Of a stretch of 64,000 nucleotides of DNA, positions 15,390 to 24,295 are shown in pieces (position 1 is the first letter of the stretch; each line of letters starts with the position of its first letter). A program made the translations under genes and the position numbers. The notes below the pieces were generated by a model. That model was given only the letters and a program-made list of their open reading frames with translations. It was not told the DNA's origin and made no database searches. The DNA lies in the NCBI RefSeq assembly GCF_014472415.1, contig NZ_JACSZV010000027.1, positions 23,574-87,573 on the forward strand. The letters run 5' to 3'. The DNA is from Pseudomonas sp. N40(2020). GTDB taxonomy: Bacteria; Pseudomonadota; Gammaproteobacteria; Pseudomonadales; Pseudomonadaceae.

Positions 15390-16235
15390 ATGCTGATTGA
15401 TCAGAAAATACCTTTAGGCCAGTACATCGCGGGCTTCGTTGAATGGTTGACGCAACACGGCGCCAACACCTTCGACGCCATCGCCGTGACGCTGGAAACG
15501 ATGATCCACGGCGTGACGTTTGCGCTCACCTGGTTCAACCCTTTCGTCTTGATCGGCCTCATTGCCCTCCTCGCCCATTTCATCCAGCGCAAATGGGGGC
15601 TGACTGTTTTTGTGATTGCGTCCTTTCTGCTGATCCTCAATCTGGGCTACTGGCAGGAAACCATGGAAACCCTCGCCCAGGTCATGTTCGCGACCCTGGT
15701 CTGCGTGGTCATCGGCGTGCCGTTGGGCATCGTCGCCGCGCACAAACCGATGTTCTACACAGTGATGCGTCCGGTACTCGATCTGATGCAGACCGTACCG
15801 ACCTTCGTTTACCTCATTCCTACCCTGACCCTCTTCGGGCTGGGTGTGGTGCCAGGCCTGATCTCCACGGTGGTGTTCGCCATCGCTGCGCCGATCCGCC
15901 TGACCTACCTGGGCATCCGCGATGTCCCACAAGAACTGATGGACGCCGGCAAGGCCTTCGGCTGCTCGCGTCGCCAATTGCTCTCACGGATCGAACTGCC
16001 TCACGCCATGCCGAGCATCGCGGCCGGCATCACCCAGTGCATCATGCTGTCGCTGTCGATGGTGGTGATCGCGGCACTGGTGGGCGCCGACGGACTCGGC
16101 AAACCGGTGGTCAACGCACTGAACACTGCTGATATCGCCCTGGGCTTCGAAGCAGGCCTGGCGATCGTACTGCTGGCGATCATGCTCGACCGTATCTGCA
16201 AACAACCCGACGCTAAAGTAGGGGGTGACGCATGA
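15390..16235 (+). CDS. cbcW: Choline/betaine ABC transporter permease CbcW
   Basis: A 281-residue ProW/OpuAB-type permease with about six to seven hydrophobic segments. The EAA-like loop that contacts the ATPase is visible (QELMDAGKAFGCSRRQLLSRIELPHAMPSIAAGITQCIM). It transports choline, betaine or carnitine delivered by CbcX or CaiX. The ATG at 15390 (MLIDQKIPLGQYI) gives the expected length, but its ribosome binding site is poor. The next in-frame ATG upstream, 15372, has none either. Its stop overlaps the start of cbcV by 4 nt (ATGA), so translation is coupled. Confidence 0.92.
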   Translation: MLIDQKIPLGQYIAGFVEWLTQHGANTFDAIAVTLETMIHGVTFALTWFNPFVLIGLIALLAHFIQRKWGLTVFVIASFLLILNLGYWQETMETLAQVMFATLVCVVIGVPLGIVAAHKPMFYTVMRPVLDLMQTVPTFVYLIPTLTLFGLGVVPGLISTVVFAIAAPIRLTYLGIRDVPQELMDAGKAFGCSRRQLLSRIELPHAMPSIAAGITQCIMLSLSMVVIAALVGADGLGKPVVNALNTADIALGFEAGLAIVLLAIMLDRICKQPDAKVGGDA

Positions 16236-17410
16236 GCATAATTCGCTTCGAAGACGTCGACGTAATCTTCTCCAAGGATCCACGCGAGGCACTCAAGCTG
16301 CTGGATCAGGGCATGACCCGTAACGAGATTCTGAAAAAGACAGGGCAAATTGTCGGCGTGGAAAAAGCCACGCTGGACATCAACAAAGGCGAAATCTGCG
16401 TATTGATGGGCTTGTCCGGTTCCGGCAAGTCGAGCCTGTTGCGCTGCATCAACGGCCTCAACACCGTGAGTCGCGGCAAGCTGTTCGTCGAGCATGAAAA
16501 CCGTCAGATCGACATCGCCTCCTGCACCCCGGCCGAACTGAAAATGATGCGTACCAAACGCATCGCCATGGTGTTCCAGAAGTTCGCCCTGATGCCGTGG
16601 CTGACCGTGCGCGAGAACATCAGCTTCGGTCTGGAAATGCAGGGTCGACCGGAGAAGGAACGCAAGAAACTGGTCGATGAAAAACTCGAACTGGTGGGCC
16701 TGACCCAATGGCGTAACAAGAAGCCTGACGAACTCTCTGGCGGCATGCAGCAGCGCGTGGGCCTGGCCCGTGCGCTGGCGATGGATGCCGACATTCTGCT
16801 GATGGACGAACCGTTCTCGGCACTTGACCCGCTGATCCGTCAGGGTCTGCAGGATGAACTGCTGGAACTGCAACGCAAGCTGAGCAAGACCATCGTGTTT
16901 GTGAGCCACGACCTCGACGAGGCACTGAAACTCGGCAGCCGTATCGCGATCATGAAAGACGGCCGGATCATCCAGTACAGCGTGCCGGAAGAGATCGTGC
17001 TGAACCCGGCGGATGACTATGTGCGTACATTCGTGGCGCACACCAATCCGCTCAACGTGCTCTGCGGTCGCAGCCTGATGCGCACGCTGGACAAGTGCAA
17101 ACGCATCAACGGTTCGGTATGCCTCGATCCGGGCGGCGACTCGTGGCTGGATCTGGCGGAAGGCAACACCATCAAGGGTGCACGGCAGAACGGTTCGGTG
17201 CTGAACCTGCAGAACTGGGCACCGGGGCAAGCGGTAGAAGGGCTGGAGCGCAAGCCGACGCTGGTGGATTCGAATATCGGCATGCGTGATGCATTGCAGA
17301 TTCGTTATCAGACCGGCAACAAACTGGTGCTGCACGATAACAATCATGTGGTGGGGATTCTGGGCGACAGCGAGTTGTATCACGCGTTGCTGGGCAAGAA
17401 CCTGGGCTAA
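16232..17410 (+). CDS. cbcV: Choline/betaine ABC transporter ATPase CbcV
   Basis: A 392-residue ProV/OpuAA-type ATP-binding subunit. Walker A is MGLSGSGKSSLLRC, the signature is LSGGMQQRVGLARAL, Walker B is ILLMDEPFSALDP, and the switch histidine is in VFVSHDLDEAL. The C-terminal 110 residues correspond to the region where relatives have CBS domains, which sense ionic strength in OpuA. It energises uptake of choline, betaine and carnitine and is the last gene of cbcXWV. A hairpin at 17428-17450 and a repeat follow immediately. Confidence 0.95.
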   Translation: MSIIRFEDVDVIFSKDPREALKLLDQGMTRNEILKKTGQIVGVEKATLDINKGEICVLMGLSGSGKSSLLRCINGLNTVSRGKLFVEHENRQIDIASCTPAELKMMRTKRIAMVFQKFALMPWLTVRENISFGLEMQGRPEKERKKLVDEKLELVGLTQWRNKKPDELSGGMQQRVGLARALAMDADILLMDEPFSALDPLIRQGLQDELLELQRKLSKTIVFVSHDLDEALKLGSRIAIMKDGRIIQYSVPEEIVLNPADDYVRTFVAHTNPLNVLCGRSLMRTLDKCKRINGSVCLDPGGDSWLDLAEGNTIKGARQNGSVLNLQNWAPGQAVEGLERKPTLVDSNIGMRDALQIRYQTGNKLVLHDNNHVVGILGDSELYHALLGKNLG

Positions 17411-17427
17411 ACACCCCGCACACAAAA

Positions 17428-17450
17428 ACGCCGCGAGAGGATCGCGGCGT
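17428..17450 (+). terminator. Terminator stem after cbcV, lacking its T-run
   Basis: ACGCCGCG at 17428-17435 pairs with CGCGGCGT at 17443-17450, preceded by a run of A. The sequence that should be the T-run is instead the first base of the 109-bp repeat copy B. Confidence 0.5.
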
Positions 17451-17559
17451 GATCGTTCCCACGCTCTGCGTGGGAATGCAGCCCGGGACGCTCCGCGTCC
17501 CACAACAGCGGACGCGGAGCGTCCATTGATGCATTCCCACGCGGAGCGTGGGAACGATC
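17451..17559. repeat. 109-bp four-hairpin repeat, copy B
   Basis: Same architecture and length as copy A: GATCGTTCCC at the left end, GGGAACGATC at the right, with two inner GGACGC/GCGTCC hairpins. It directly abuts the terminator stem of cbcV. Confidence 0.9.
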
Positions 17560-17562
17560 ATG

Positions 17563-17590
17563 CAAAAGGGGCTCAATAGAGCCCCTTTTG
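17563..17590. terminator. Bidirectional terminator between cbcV and betT
   Basis: CAAAAGGGGCTC and GAGCCCCTTTTG pair perfectly around AATA. A- and T-runs on both sides allow it to end cbcV (plus) and betT (minus) transcripts. Confidence 0.9.
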
Positions 17591-17600
17591 ATTTAGCTGT

Positions 17601-19598
17601 TTAGCTGTACACCCGGCCAAGGAGTTGCCGATGGCTTTCAAACTGATCGAGCACATCCCGCGTGATTTGATCCTGCGTGAAGCCCATCAGGTCGTAATCC
17701 TGACTGCCGTTGTGCAGATACACCTCGGCGCGATAGAAACGCTGACGCGCCTCTTCAGACTCGATAGATTCAGTCGGGGTCGCCAGATAGCCATCCAGGC
17801 TCACTTCGTATACGAAAGGGTTGCCCTCTTCCATCTCGATGCGCACGCCCATGCAACGTTTGGATTTACCCAACAACGTTTGCACTTCCAGACCCTGCGC
17901 ACGCATTTGCGCAGCCGCATCTTCCAGCGCCGGGCTGACCTGTTTGTCCATGAAACGCTGCACCACCGATTGGCTCGGTTGCAGATCCAGTTGCGTCAGA
18001 CGCTCGCTGAAACCGCGACGACCGCGCTCAGCCAGTTGCGCTTGCTCCTGTTCGATCTGCACGTCCTGACGCATCGCCTTGTGCAGGCCAAACATGAAGA
18101 ACACCAACACCACCGAGAACGGCAGACCGGCCAGCACCACCATGGTTTGCATGGCTTCGAAGTTACCGGCGAACAGCAGACCGATGGTCACCAGGGTGAT
18201 CACCGCCGACCAGAAGATCCGCAGCCAGTGCGGCGCATCTTCGTCGACGTTGCCGCCCTTGCAAGAGAGGTTGGCCATCATCACCGCGCCAGAGTCAGCC
18301 GGTGTCAGGAACAGCACGAAACCCACGAAGATCGACACACCGATGACGATTTTCGACGCCGGGTAGTGCTCAAGCAACTGGTAGATCGCCATCGACGGCT
18401 GTTCCAGCGCCGTCTTGCCAAGCTCAACCGCCCCCTGGTTCATCACCAGATCCAGTGCCGAGTTACCGAAGATCGACAGCCACGCCAGAGTGAAGCCCAG
18501 CGGAATGAGCAGTACGCCGGCCACCAGTTCACGCACGGTACGACCACGGGAAATCCGCGCGATGAACATGCCTACGAATGGTGCCCAGGAAATCCACCAC
18601 GCCCAGTAGAACAGAGTCCACAGGCCCATCCAGCGCTCGGATTTCTCGCCATTGCCTTCGTACACATAAAGGTCGAACGTTTTCAGGACGATGCCGTTGA
18701 GGTAATCGCCGATGTTCTGTACGAAGCCGTTGAGCAGGTGCAGCGTCGGGCCAAACAGCAGAACGAAAATCAGCAGACCGCTGAACAGCACGATGTTCAG
18801 GTTGGACAGACGACGGATGCCGTTTTCCACACCGGACACGGCAGCGATGGTCGCTACGGTGCTCATCACGATGATCACGATCAGCAAATTGGTGTTGCTG
18901 TGTTCCATGCCGAAGAGGTTTTCCAGGCCCGAGGACACTTGCAGCGAGCCGATCCCCAGGTTGGTCACCAGACCCAGCAGGGTCACGAACATGCCGAAGC
19001 CGTCTACAGCGTGACCGGCCGCGCCTTTGACCCAACGCTCACCAACCAGCGGATACAGCGCCGAACGCAGGGCCAGCGGCTGGTTATGACGATAGGCAAA
19101 GTAAGCAACAGCCAGACCGACCAGTGCGTAGATCGCCCAGCCGTGCAGGCCCCAGTGCAGGAAAGTCAGCTGCACCGCCTGACGCGCAGCCATGTTCGTG
19201 GCCGATGCGCCTTCCGGCGGATTGAAGTAGTGATCCAGTGGCTCGGATGCGCCGAAGTACAGCAGCGAAATACCGATACCCGACGAGAACAGCATCCCCG
19301 CCCAGGCGCCGTAACTGAAATCCGGGGTGTCGTCCTTGCTGCCCAGTTTGAGTTTGCCGTAGGAGGAAAACGCCAGGCCCACCACAAACACCAGGTAAGC
19401 GGCGATCACCACCATGTAGTACCAGCCGAAGCTGCGCGACAACCAGGCCTGAGCGATACCCAACAATCTGCCGGCCTCTTGCGGGGCGATGATCAGAATG
19501 GCGGTCAACAACAGAATCAGCGCGGTAGAGGTGTAAAACACCCAACCGTTGACCGTCACCTTCTCGGGCGGGGTCTTTATAAGCGAGGCAGAACTCAT
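17601..19598 (-). CDS. betT: High-affinity choline transporter BetT (BCCT family)
   Basis: A 665-residue BCCT symporter with about twelve membrane segments. The substrate-site motif of the family is seen as WTLFYWAWWISWAPFVGMFIARISRGRT, and GLHGWAIYALVGLAVAYFAY contains other conserved aromatics. About 150 residues at the C-terminus are cytoplasmic and highly charged, as in osmoregulated BetT. I chose the start at 19598 (MSSASLIKTPPEKVTVNGW), which has GGAG 10 nt upstream; a 12-codon extension is rejected. It is divergent from betIBA and probably repressed by BetI through the palindrome at 19937-19956. Confidence 0.94.
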   Translation of the reverse strand: MSSASLIKTPPEKVTVNGWVFYTSTALILLLTAILIIAPQEAGRLLGIAQAWLSRSFGWYYMVVIAAYLVFVVGLAFSSYGKLKLGSKDDTPDFSYGAWAGMLFSSGIGISLLYFGASEPLDHYFNPPEGASATNMAARQAVQLTFLHWGLHGWAIYALVGLAVAYFAYRHNQPLALRSALYPLVGERWVKGAAGHAVDGFGMFVTLLGLVTNLGIGSLQVSSGLENLFGMEHSNTNLLIVIIVMSTVATIAAVSGVENGIRRLSNLNIVLFSGLLIFVLLFGPTLHLLNGFVQNIGDYLNGIVLKTFDLYVYEGNGEKSERWMGLWTLFYWAWWISWAPFVGMFIARISRGRTVRELVAGVLLIPLGFTLAWLSIFGNSALDLVMNQGAVELGKTALEQPSMAIYQLLEHYPASKIVIGVSIFVGFVLFLTPADSGAVMMANLSCKGGNVDEDAPHWLRIFWSAVITLVTIGLLFAGNFEAMQTMVVLAGLPFSVVLVFFMFGLHKAMRQDVQIEQEQAQLAERGRRGFSERLTQLDLQPSQSVVQRFMDKQVSPALEDAAAQMRAQGLEVQTLLGKSKRCMGVRIEMEEGNPFVYEVSLDGYLATPTESIESEEARQRFYRAEVYLHNGSQDYDLMGFTQDQITRDVLDQFESHRQLLGRVYS

Positions 19599-20026
19599 GG
19601 CACAAATGCTCCAGGCAGTGCGAGAGAAGAACACAAGGCAACACGGAACCCGACCAATCGGTTAGTTGGCAGCCGACCGGCGGGTGATATAAAGACACCC
19701 CGAAAAAAGCCCGAACCTGCCGAAATGGCGCTGCGAATCGCTTTCGTGGCCAAAGCAGTGCGGACGTTCATCCGAAACCTGGCCCTGAGCGTCTTGCCCA
19801 TTCAACACGTCCATCGAACAGCGAACCGCGCCATGCCCCACGCAGGTTTCAAGCATTTTCGGATGTCGGTTTATCGCCATTTACAAGCAGAAAAAATCTG
19901 TAGGCAGCGACGATTTGTCGCAGATCTTATTCTTTGTTGATTGAACGTTCAATCAAAACAAAATAGACTGGCCCTCAATCCGATAAGCGTTATTCGCCCG
20001 TCGGAAGGCCTAAGGAGATGTGCAAG
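19599..20026. promoter_or_regulatory. Divergent regulatory region betT/betI
   Basis: A 428-nt gap containing both promoters and the BetI operator at 19937-19956. Only small unconvincing open frames occur in it. Confidence 0.7.
19937..19956. promoter_or_regulatory. BetI operator
   Basis: TTGATTGAACGTTCAATCAA is a perfect 20-bp palindrome 70-90 nt upstream of betI. It matches the operator known for the choline-sensing repressor BetI. Choline or betaine aldehyde should relieve repression of betIBA, and probably of betT. Confidence 0.9.
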
Positions 20027-20620
20027 ATGCCCAAGGTCGGTATGCAACCCATCCGCCGCCAACAACTGATCGAAGCCACGTTGCAAGCGGTCGATCAGGT
20101 CGGAATGGGGGACGCCAGCATTGCGCTGATCGCCCGTTTGGCCGGTGTCTCGAATGGCATCATCAGTCATTACTTTCAGGACAAGAACGGCCTGATTGCC
20201 GCCACGATGCGGTATCTGATGAATGTCCTTAGCGAGAACGTCACCGCGCGCCGTCAGGCGCTGGCAGACAGCAGCCCACGGGCGCATCTGCAGGTGATCA
20301 TCGAAGGCAACTTCGACGCCAGCCAGGTCAATGGCCCGGCAATGAAAACCTGGCTGGCCTTCTGGGCCACCAGCATGCACCAGTCGTCTTTGCACAGGTT
20401 GCAGCGGATCAACGATCACCGTCTGTATTCCAACCTGTGCTGCGAGTTCCGCCGTGTGTTGCCGCTCGAAGATGCGCGCAGCGCCGCCCGAGGTCTCGCA
20501 GCCCTCATCGACGGTTTGTGGTTGCGCGGTGCACTGTCGGGAGACGCTTTCGACACGGCGCAGGCGCAACAGATCGCTTACGAATACATGGATTTCCAAT
20601 TGGCCAAGCAGGTGAGCTAG
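20027..20620 (+). CDS. betI: Choline-responsive repressor BetI
   Basis: A 197-residue TetR-family repressor, the same length as its P. aeruginosa homologue. The N-terminal helix-turn-helix is typical (IEATLQAVDQVGMGDASIALIARLAGVSNGIISHYFQDKNGL). The C-terminal ligand domain contains FWATSMHQSSLHRLQRINDHRLYSNL. I chose the ATG at 20027 because AAGGAG at 20012-20017 is 9 nt away, whereas the ATG at 20018 abuts it. It is the first gene of betIBA and autoregulates from the palindrome upstream. Confidence 0.95.
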   Translation: MPKVGMQPIRRQQLIEATLQAVDQVGMGDASIALIARLAGVSNGIISHYFQDKNGLIAATMRYLMNVLSENVTARRQALADSSPRAHLQVIIEGNFDASQVNGPAMKTWLAFWATSMHQSSLHRLQRINDHRLYSNLCCEFRRVLPLEDARSAARGLAALIDGLWLRGALSGDAFDTAQAQQIAYEYMDFQLAKQVS

Positions 20621-20709
20621 AGCACAGAGAAAACGCTCGGCCCCTGAACCGCCACCGCAGCGTCATCGCGATGGTCAACGCCAACCACTAATGCACTTGC
20701 GAGGACACT

Positions 20710-22182
20710 ATGGCCCGTTTCGAACTGCAAAAACTCTACATCGATGGCGCGTACTCCGACGCTGGCAGCGATGCCACCTTCGAAGCCATCAACCCGGCGA
20801 ACGGTGAAGTCCTCGCCAAAGTGCAACGTGCGACCAAGGAAGACGTCGAGCGTGCTGTAGTCAGCGCCGAAAAGGGCCAGAAAATCTGGGCCGCGATGAC
20901 CGCCATGGAGCGTTCGCGCATCCTGCGTCGCGCCGTCGACATCCTGCGCGAGCGCAACGATGAACTGGCTGCTCTGGAAACTCTGGACACCGGTAAAGCC
21001 TTCTCCGAAACCAAGTACGTCGACATCGTCACCGGCGCTGACGTGCTGGAATACTACGCAGGCCTGGTACCCGCCATCGAAGGCGAGCAGATCCCGCTGC
21101 GTGACACCGCTTTCGTCTACACCCGTCGCGAGCCGTTGGGCGTGGTTGCCGGTATCGGCGCGTGGAACTACCCGATCCAGATCGCGCTGTGGAAATCCGC
21201 TCCAGCCCTGGCGGCCGGTAACGCGATGATCTTCAAGCCAAGCGAAGTCACCTCGCTGACCACCCTGAAACTGGCCGAGATCTACACCGAAGCCGGCGTA
21301 CCGAATGGCGTGTTCAACGTTCTGACCGGCAGCGGCCGTGAAGTCGGCACCTGGCTGACCGAGCACCCGCGCATCGAGAAGATCTCGTTCACTGGCGGCA
21401 CCGACACCGGCAAGAAAGTAATGGCCAGCGCTTCGGCTTCGTCGCTCAAAGACGTGACCATGGAACTGGGCGGCAAATCCCCGCTGATCATCTTCGACGA
21501 CGCCGACCTCGATCGCGCTGCCGACACCGCGATGATGGCCAACTTCTACAGCTCCGGTCAGGTCTGCACCAACGGCACTCGCGTATTCGTGCCTAGCCAC
21601 CTGAAAGCTGCTTTCGAAGCCAAGATCGTTGAGCGCGTTGCACGCATCCGCGTCGGCAACCCGGAAGACGAAAACACCAACTTCGGCCCACTGGTCAGCT
21701 TCCCGCACATGGAAAGCGTGCTGGGTTACATCGCCAAGGGTAAAGAAGAAGGTGCCCGCGTCCTGTGTGGCGGCGAGCGTCTGACCGACGGCGAGTTCGC
21801 CAAAGGCGCATTCGTTGCTCCGACCGTGTTCACCGATTGCACCGACGACATGACCATCGTCCGTGAAGAAATCTTTGGCCCGGTCATGGCGATCCTCTCC
21901 TACGAAACCGAAGAAGAAGTGATCCGCCGCGCCAACGACACCGACTTCGGCCTGGCCGCCGGTATCGTCACCAAAGACCTGAACCGCGCTCACCGCGTGA
22001 TTCATCAACTGGAAGCCGGCATCTGCTGGATCAACGCCTGGGGCGAGTCCGACGCAAAAATGCCGGTGGGCGGTTACAAGCAGTCGGGCGTTGGTCGTGA
22101 GAACGGCATCAGCTCGCTGAACAACTTCACTCGCATCAAATCGGTACAGGTCGAGCTGGGCGATTACGTCTCGGTGTTCTAA
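20710..22182 (+). CDS. betB: Betaine aldehyde dehydrogenase BetB
   Basis: A 490-residue NAD(P)-dependent aldehyde dehydrogenase. The family motifs are all present: GAWNYPIQIALWKSAPALAAGNAM, the catalytic glutamate in MELGGKSPLIIFDDADL and the catalytic cysteine in FYSSGQVCTNGTRVFV. The end GGYKQSGVGRENGISSLNNFTRIKSVQVELGDYVSVF is typical of BetB. It converts betaine aldehyde to glycine betaine, for osmoprotection or for catabolism by the dgc-side genes. It lies 89 nt after betI and 154 nt before betA. Confidence 0.97.
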   Translation: MARFELQKLYIDGAYSDAGSDATFEAINPANGEVLAKVQRATKEDVERAVVSAEKGQKIWAAMTAMERSRILRRAVDILRERNDELAALETLDTGKAFSETKYVDIVTGADVLEYYAGLVPAIEGEQIPLRDTAFVYTRREPLGVVAGIGAWNYPIQIALWKSAPALAAGNAMIFKPSEVTSLTTLKLAEIYTEAGVPNGVFNVLTGSGREVGTWLTEHPRIEKISFTGGTDTGKKVMASASASSLKDVTMELGGKSPLIIFDDADLDRAADTAMMANFYSSGQVCTNGTRVFVPSHLKAAFEAKIVERVARIRVGNPEDENTNFGPLVSFPHMESVLGYIAKGKEEGARVLCGGERLTDGEFAKGAFVAPTVFTDCTDDMTIVREEIFGPVMAILSYETEEEVIRRANDTDFGLAAGIVTKDLNRAHRVIHQLEAGICWINAWGESDAKMPVGGYKQSGVGRENGISSLNNFTRIKSVQVELGDYVSVF

Positions 22183-22212
22183 GACCCGAGCCCTGTATTG
22201 CCTGCGAGGGCC

Positions 22213-22280
22213 TCTTCGCGGGCAAGCCCGCTCCCACAGGAAACCCCATTCCAATGTGGGGGCGAGCCTGCTCGCGATTC
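22213..22280. repeat. Pair of REP sequences between betB and betA
   Basis: A TTCGCGGGCAAGCCCGCTCC-type REP is followed by a divergent inverted unit ending GGGGGCGAGCCTGCTCGCGA. It lies inside the betIBA operon. Confidence 0.8.
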
Positions 22281-22336
22281 GAGTGCGCAGCACTCGCCGA
22301 GGCCCGACCTGACCAACTTCAAAGAGGGTGCATTCA

Positions 22337-24040
22337 ATGTCCCAAGAATTCGATTACATCATCATCGGTGCCGGCTCGGCCGGTAACACCCTGGCGACCC
22401 GTCTGACTGAAGACGAAGGCGTCACCGTTCTGCTGCTCGAAGCAGGCGGCCCGGACTACCGTTTAGACTTCCGCACGCAAATGCCGGCTGCCCTGGCGTT
22501 CCCGCTGCAAGGCCGTCGCTACAACTGGGCCTACGAAACCGATCCAGAGCCACACATGGATGGTCGCCGGATGGAATGCGGTCGCGGCAAAGGCCTCGGC
22601 GGTTCCTCGCTGATCAACGGCATGTGCTACATCCGCGGCAACGCGATGGACTACGACGGTTGGGCGAAACTGCCAGGCTTGGAAAACTGGTCGTACCTCG
22701 ACTGCCTGCCGTACTTCCGCAAAGCCGAAACCCGCGACATCGGCCCGAACGACTACCACGGTGGCGAAGGCCCGGTCAGCGTGACCACGCCGAAGGCGGG
22801 TAACAACCCGCTGTTCCACGCCATGGTTGAAGCTGGCGTACAAGCCGGCTACCCGCGCACCGAAGACCTGAACGGTTACCAGCAGGAAGGTTTCGGCCCG
22901 ATGGACCGCACCGTGACGCCGAATGGCCGTCGTGCTTCCACCGCCCGTGGTTACCTCGACACCGCTAAAAAGCGTTCGACTCTGACCATCGTCACCCACG
23001 CCCTGACCGACAAGATCCTGTTCGAAGGCAAGCGTGCGGTCGGCGTGCGCTACCTGGTCGGCGACGCTGAAGAGCGCGTTGAAGTCAAAGCGCGCAAAGA
23101 AGTGTTGCTGTGCTCCGGCGCCATCGCTTCGCCGCAGGTTCTGCAGCGTTCCGGCGTAGGCCCGGCGAAACTGCTGGAAAGCCTCGACATTCCGGTCGTC
23201 CACGATCTGCCGGGCGTCGGTGAAAACCTGCAGGATCACCTTGAGCTGTACCTGCAATACGCTTGCACCCAACCGGTTTCGCTGTACCCGTCGCTGCTCT
23301 GGTACAACCAGCCAGCCATCGGTGCCGAATGGCTGTTCAACGGCACCGGCATCGGCGCCAGCAACCAGTTCGAGGCCGGCGGTTTCATCCGTTCGCGTCC
23401 GGAATTCGAATGGCCGAACATCCAGTACCACTTCCTGCCGGTGGCGATTAACTACAACGGCAGCAACGGGGTGAAAGAGCACGGCTTCCAGGCGCACATG
23501 GGTTCCATGCGTTCGCCAAGCCGTGGTCGCATCCAGGTCAAATCCAAGGATCCGCGTCAGCATCCGAGCATCCTGTTCAACTACATGGCCACCGAGCAGG
23601 ACTGGCAGGAATTCCGCGACGGCATCCGCCTGACCCGTGAAATCATGCAACAGCCTGCACTGGACGCCTTCCGTGGCCGCGAAATCAGCCCGGGCATCGA
23701 CGTGCAAACTGATGAACAGCTGGACAAGTTCATTCGTGAGCACGCCGAAACCGCGTTTCACCCGTCCTGCTCGTGCAAGATGGGCACCGACGAGATGGCT
23801 GTGGTCGATGGCGAAGGTCGTGTGCACGGCATGCAAGGCCTGCGTGTGGTCGATGCGTCGATCATGCCGATCATCACCACCGGCAACCTGAACGCGCCGA
23901 CGATCATGATGGCGGAGAAAATCGCCGACAAGATCCGTGGCCGCCAGCCGCTGCCGCGTAGCACCGCTGCTTACTACGTTGCGGGCGATGCGCCAGTGAA
24001 GGGCAAACCGATGCGTGATATCACGCCTGTTGCTCAGTAA
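22337..24040 (+). CDS. betA: Choline dehydrogenase BetA
   Basis: A 567-residue GMC-family FAD oxidoreductase. The dinucleotide-binding motif is YIIIGAGSAGNTLATRLTED at residues 7-26. GMC signatures follow (GRGKGLGGSSLINGMCYIRG and GAIASPQVLQRSGVGP), and the catalytic histidine is in FHPSCSCKMG near residue 475. It is membrane-associated in relatives and oxidises choline to betaine aldehyde, feeding electrons to the respiratory chain. The start at 22337 follows AAAGAGGGTG. It is the last gene of betIBA. Confidence 0.97.
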   Translation: MSQEFDYIIIGAGSAGNTLATRLTEDEGVTVLLLEAGGPDYRLDFRTQMPAALAFPLQGRRYNWAYETDPEPHMDGRRMECGRGKGLGGSSLINGMCYIRGNAMDYDGWAKLPGLENWSYLDCLPYFRKAETRDIGPNDYHGGEGPVSVTTPKAGNNPLFHAMVEAGVQAGYPRTEDLNGYQQEGFGPMDRTVTPNGRRASTARGYLDTAKKRSTLTIVTHALTDKILFEGKRAVGVRYLVGDAEERVEVKARKEVLLCSGAIASPQVLQRSGVGPAKLLESLDIPVVHDLPGVGENLQDHLELYLQYACTQPVSLYPSLLWYNQPAIGAEWLFNGTGIGASNQFEAGGFIRSRPEFEWPNIQYHFLPVAINYNGSNGVKEHGFQAHMGSMRSPSRGRIQVKSKDPRQHPSILFNYMATEQDWQEFRDGIRLTREIMQQPALDAFRGREISPGIDVQTDEQLDKFIREHAETAFHPSCSCKMGTDEMAVVDGEGRVHGMQGLRVVDASIMPIITTGNLNAPTIMMAEKIADKIRGRQPLPRSTAAYYVAGDAPVKGKPMRDITPVAQ

Positions 24041-24060
24041 GACGTAATACCGAGGCGCGG

Positions 24061-24129
24061 CCTTCGCGAGCAGGCTCGCTCCCACATTGGAATGCATTTC
24101 AAATGTGGGAGCGAGCCTGCTCGCGAAGG
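24061..24129. repeat. REPIN after betA
   Basis: CCTTCGCGAGCAGGCTCGCT and its exact complement ending at 24129 flank a short spacer. The two arms are complementary over about 28 bp. Confidence 0.92.
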
Positions 24130-24295
24130 GGCCCTCACATTCAGCACAAATCCCTCTGCTTCAAGTAAATCCTCCTACACCCCCTCTTCACTTGATCCTA
24201 CCCCCACGCAGGCCTACTCTAGACCTCGCGCGACCGCTTCACCCCTCCCCGCCGAATCGCAATGCCCCGCTACTCCATAACAAGGAGGTTCCCGA

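Noticed and set aside
17625..19940. A 771-codon open frame antisense to betT
   Set aside because: BetT on the other strand has unmistakable BCCT motifs. The antisense frame is His/Arg/Gln-rich nonsense typical of GC-rich shadow frames. Similar long shadows opposite betA, betB and tkt were left out for the same reason.
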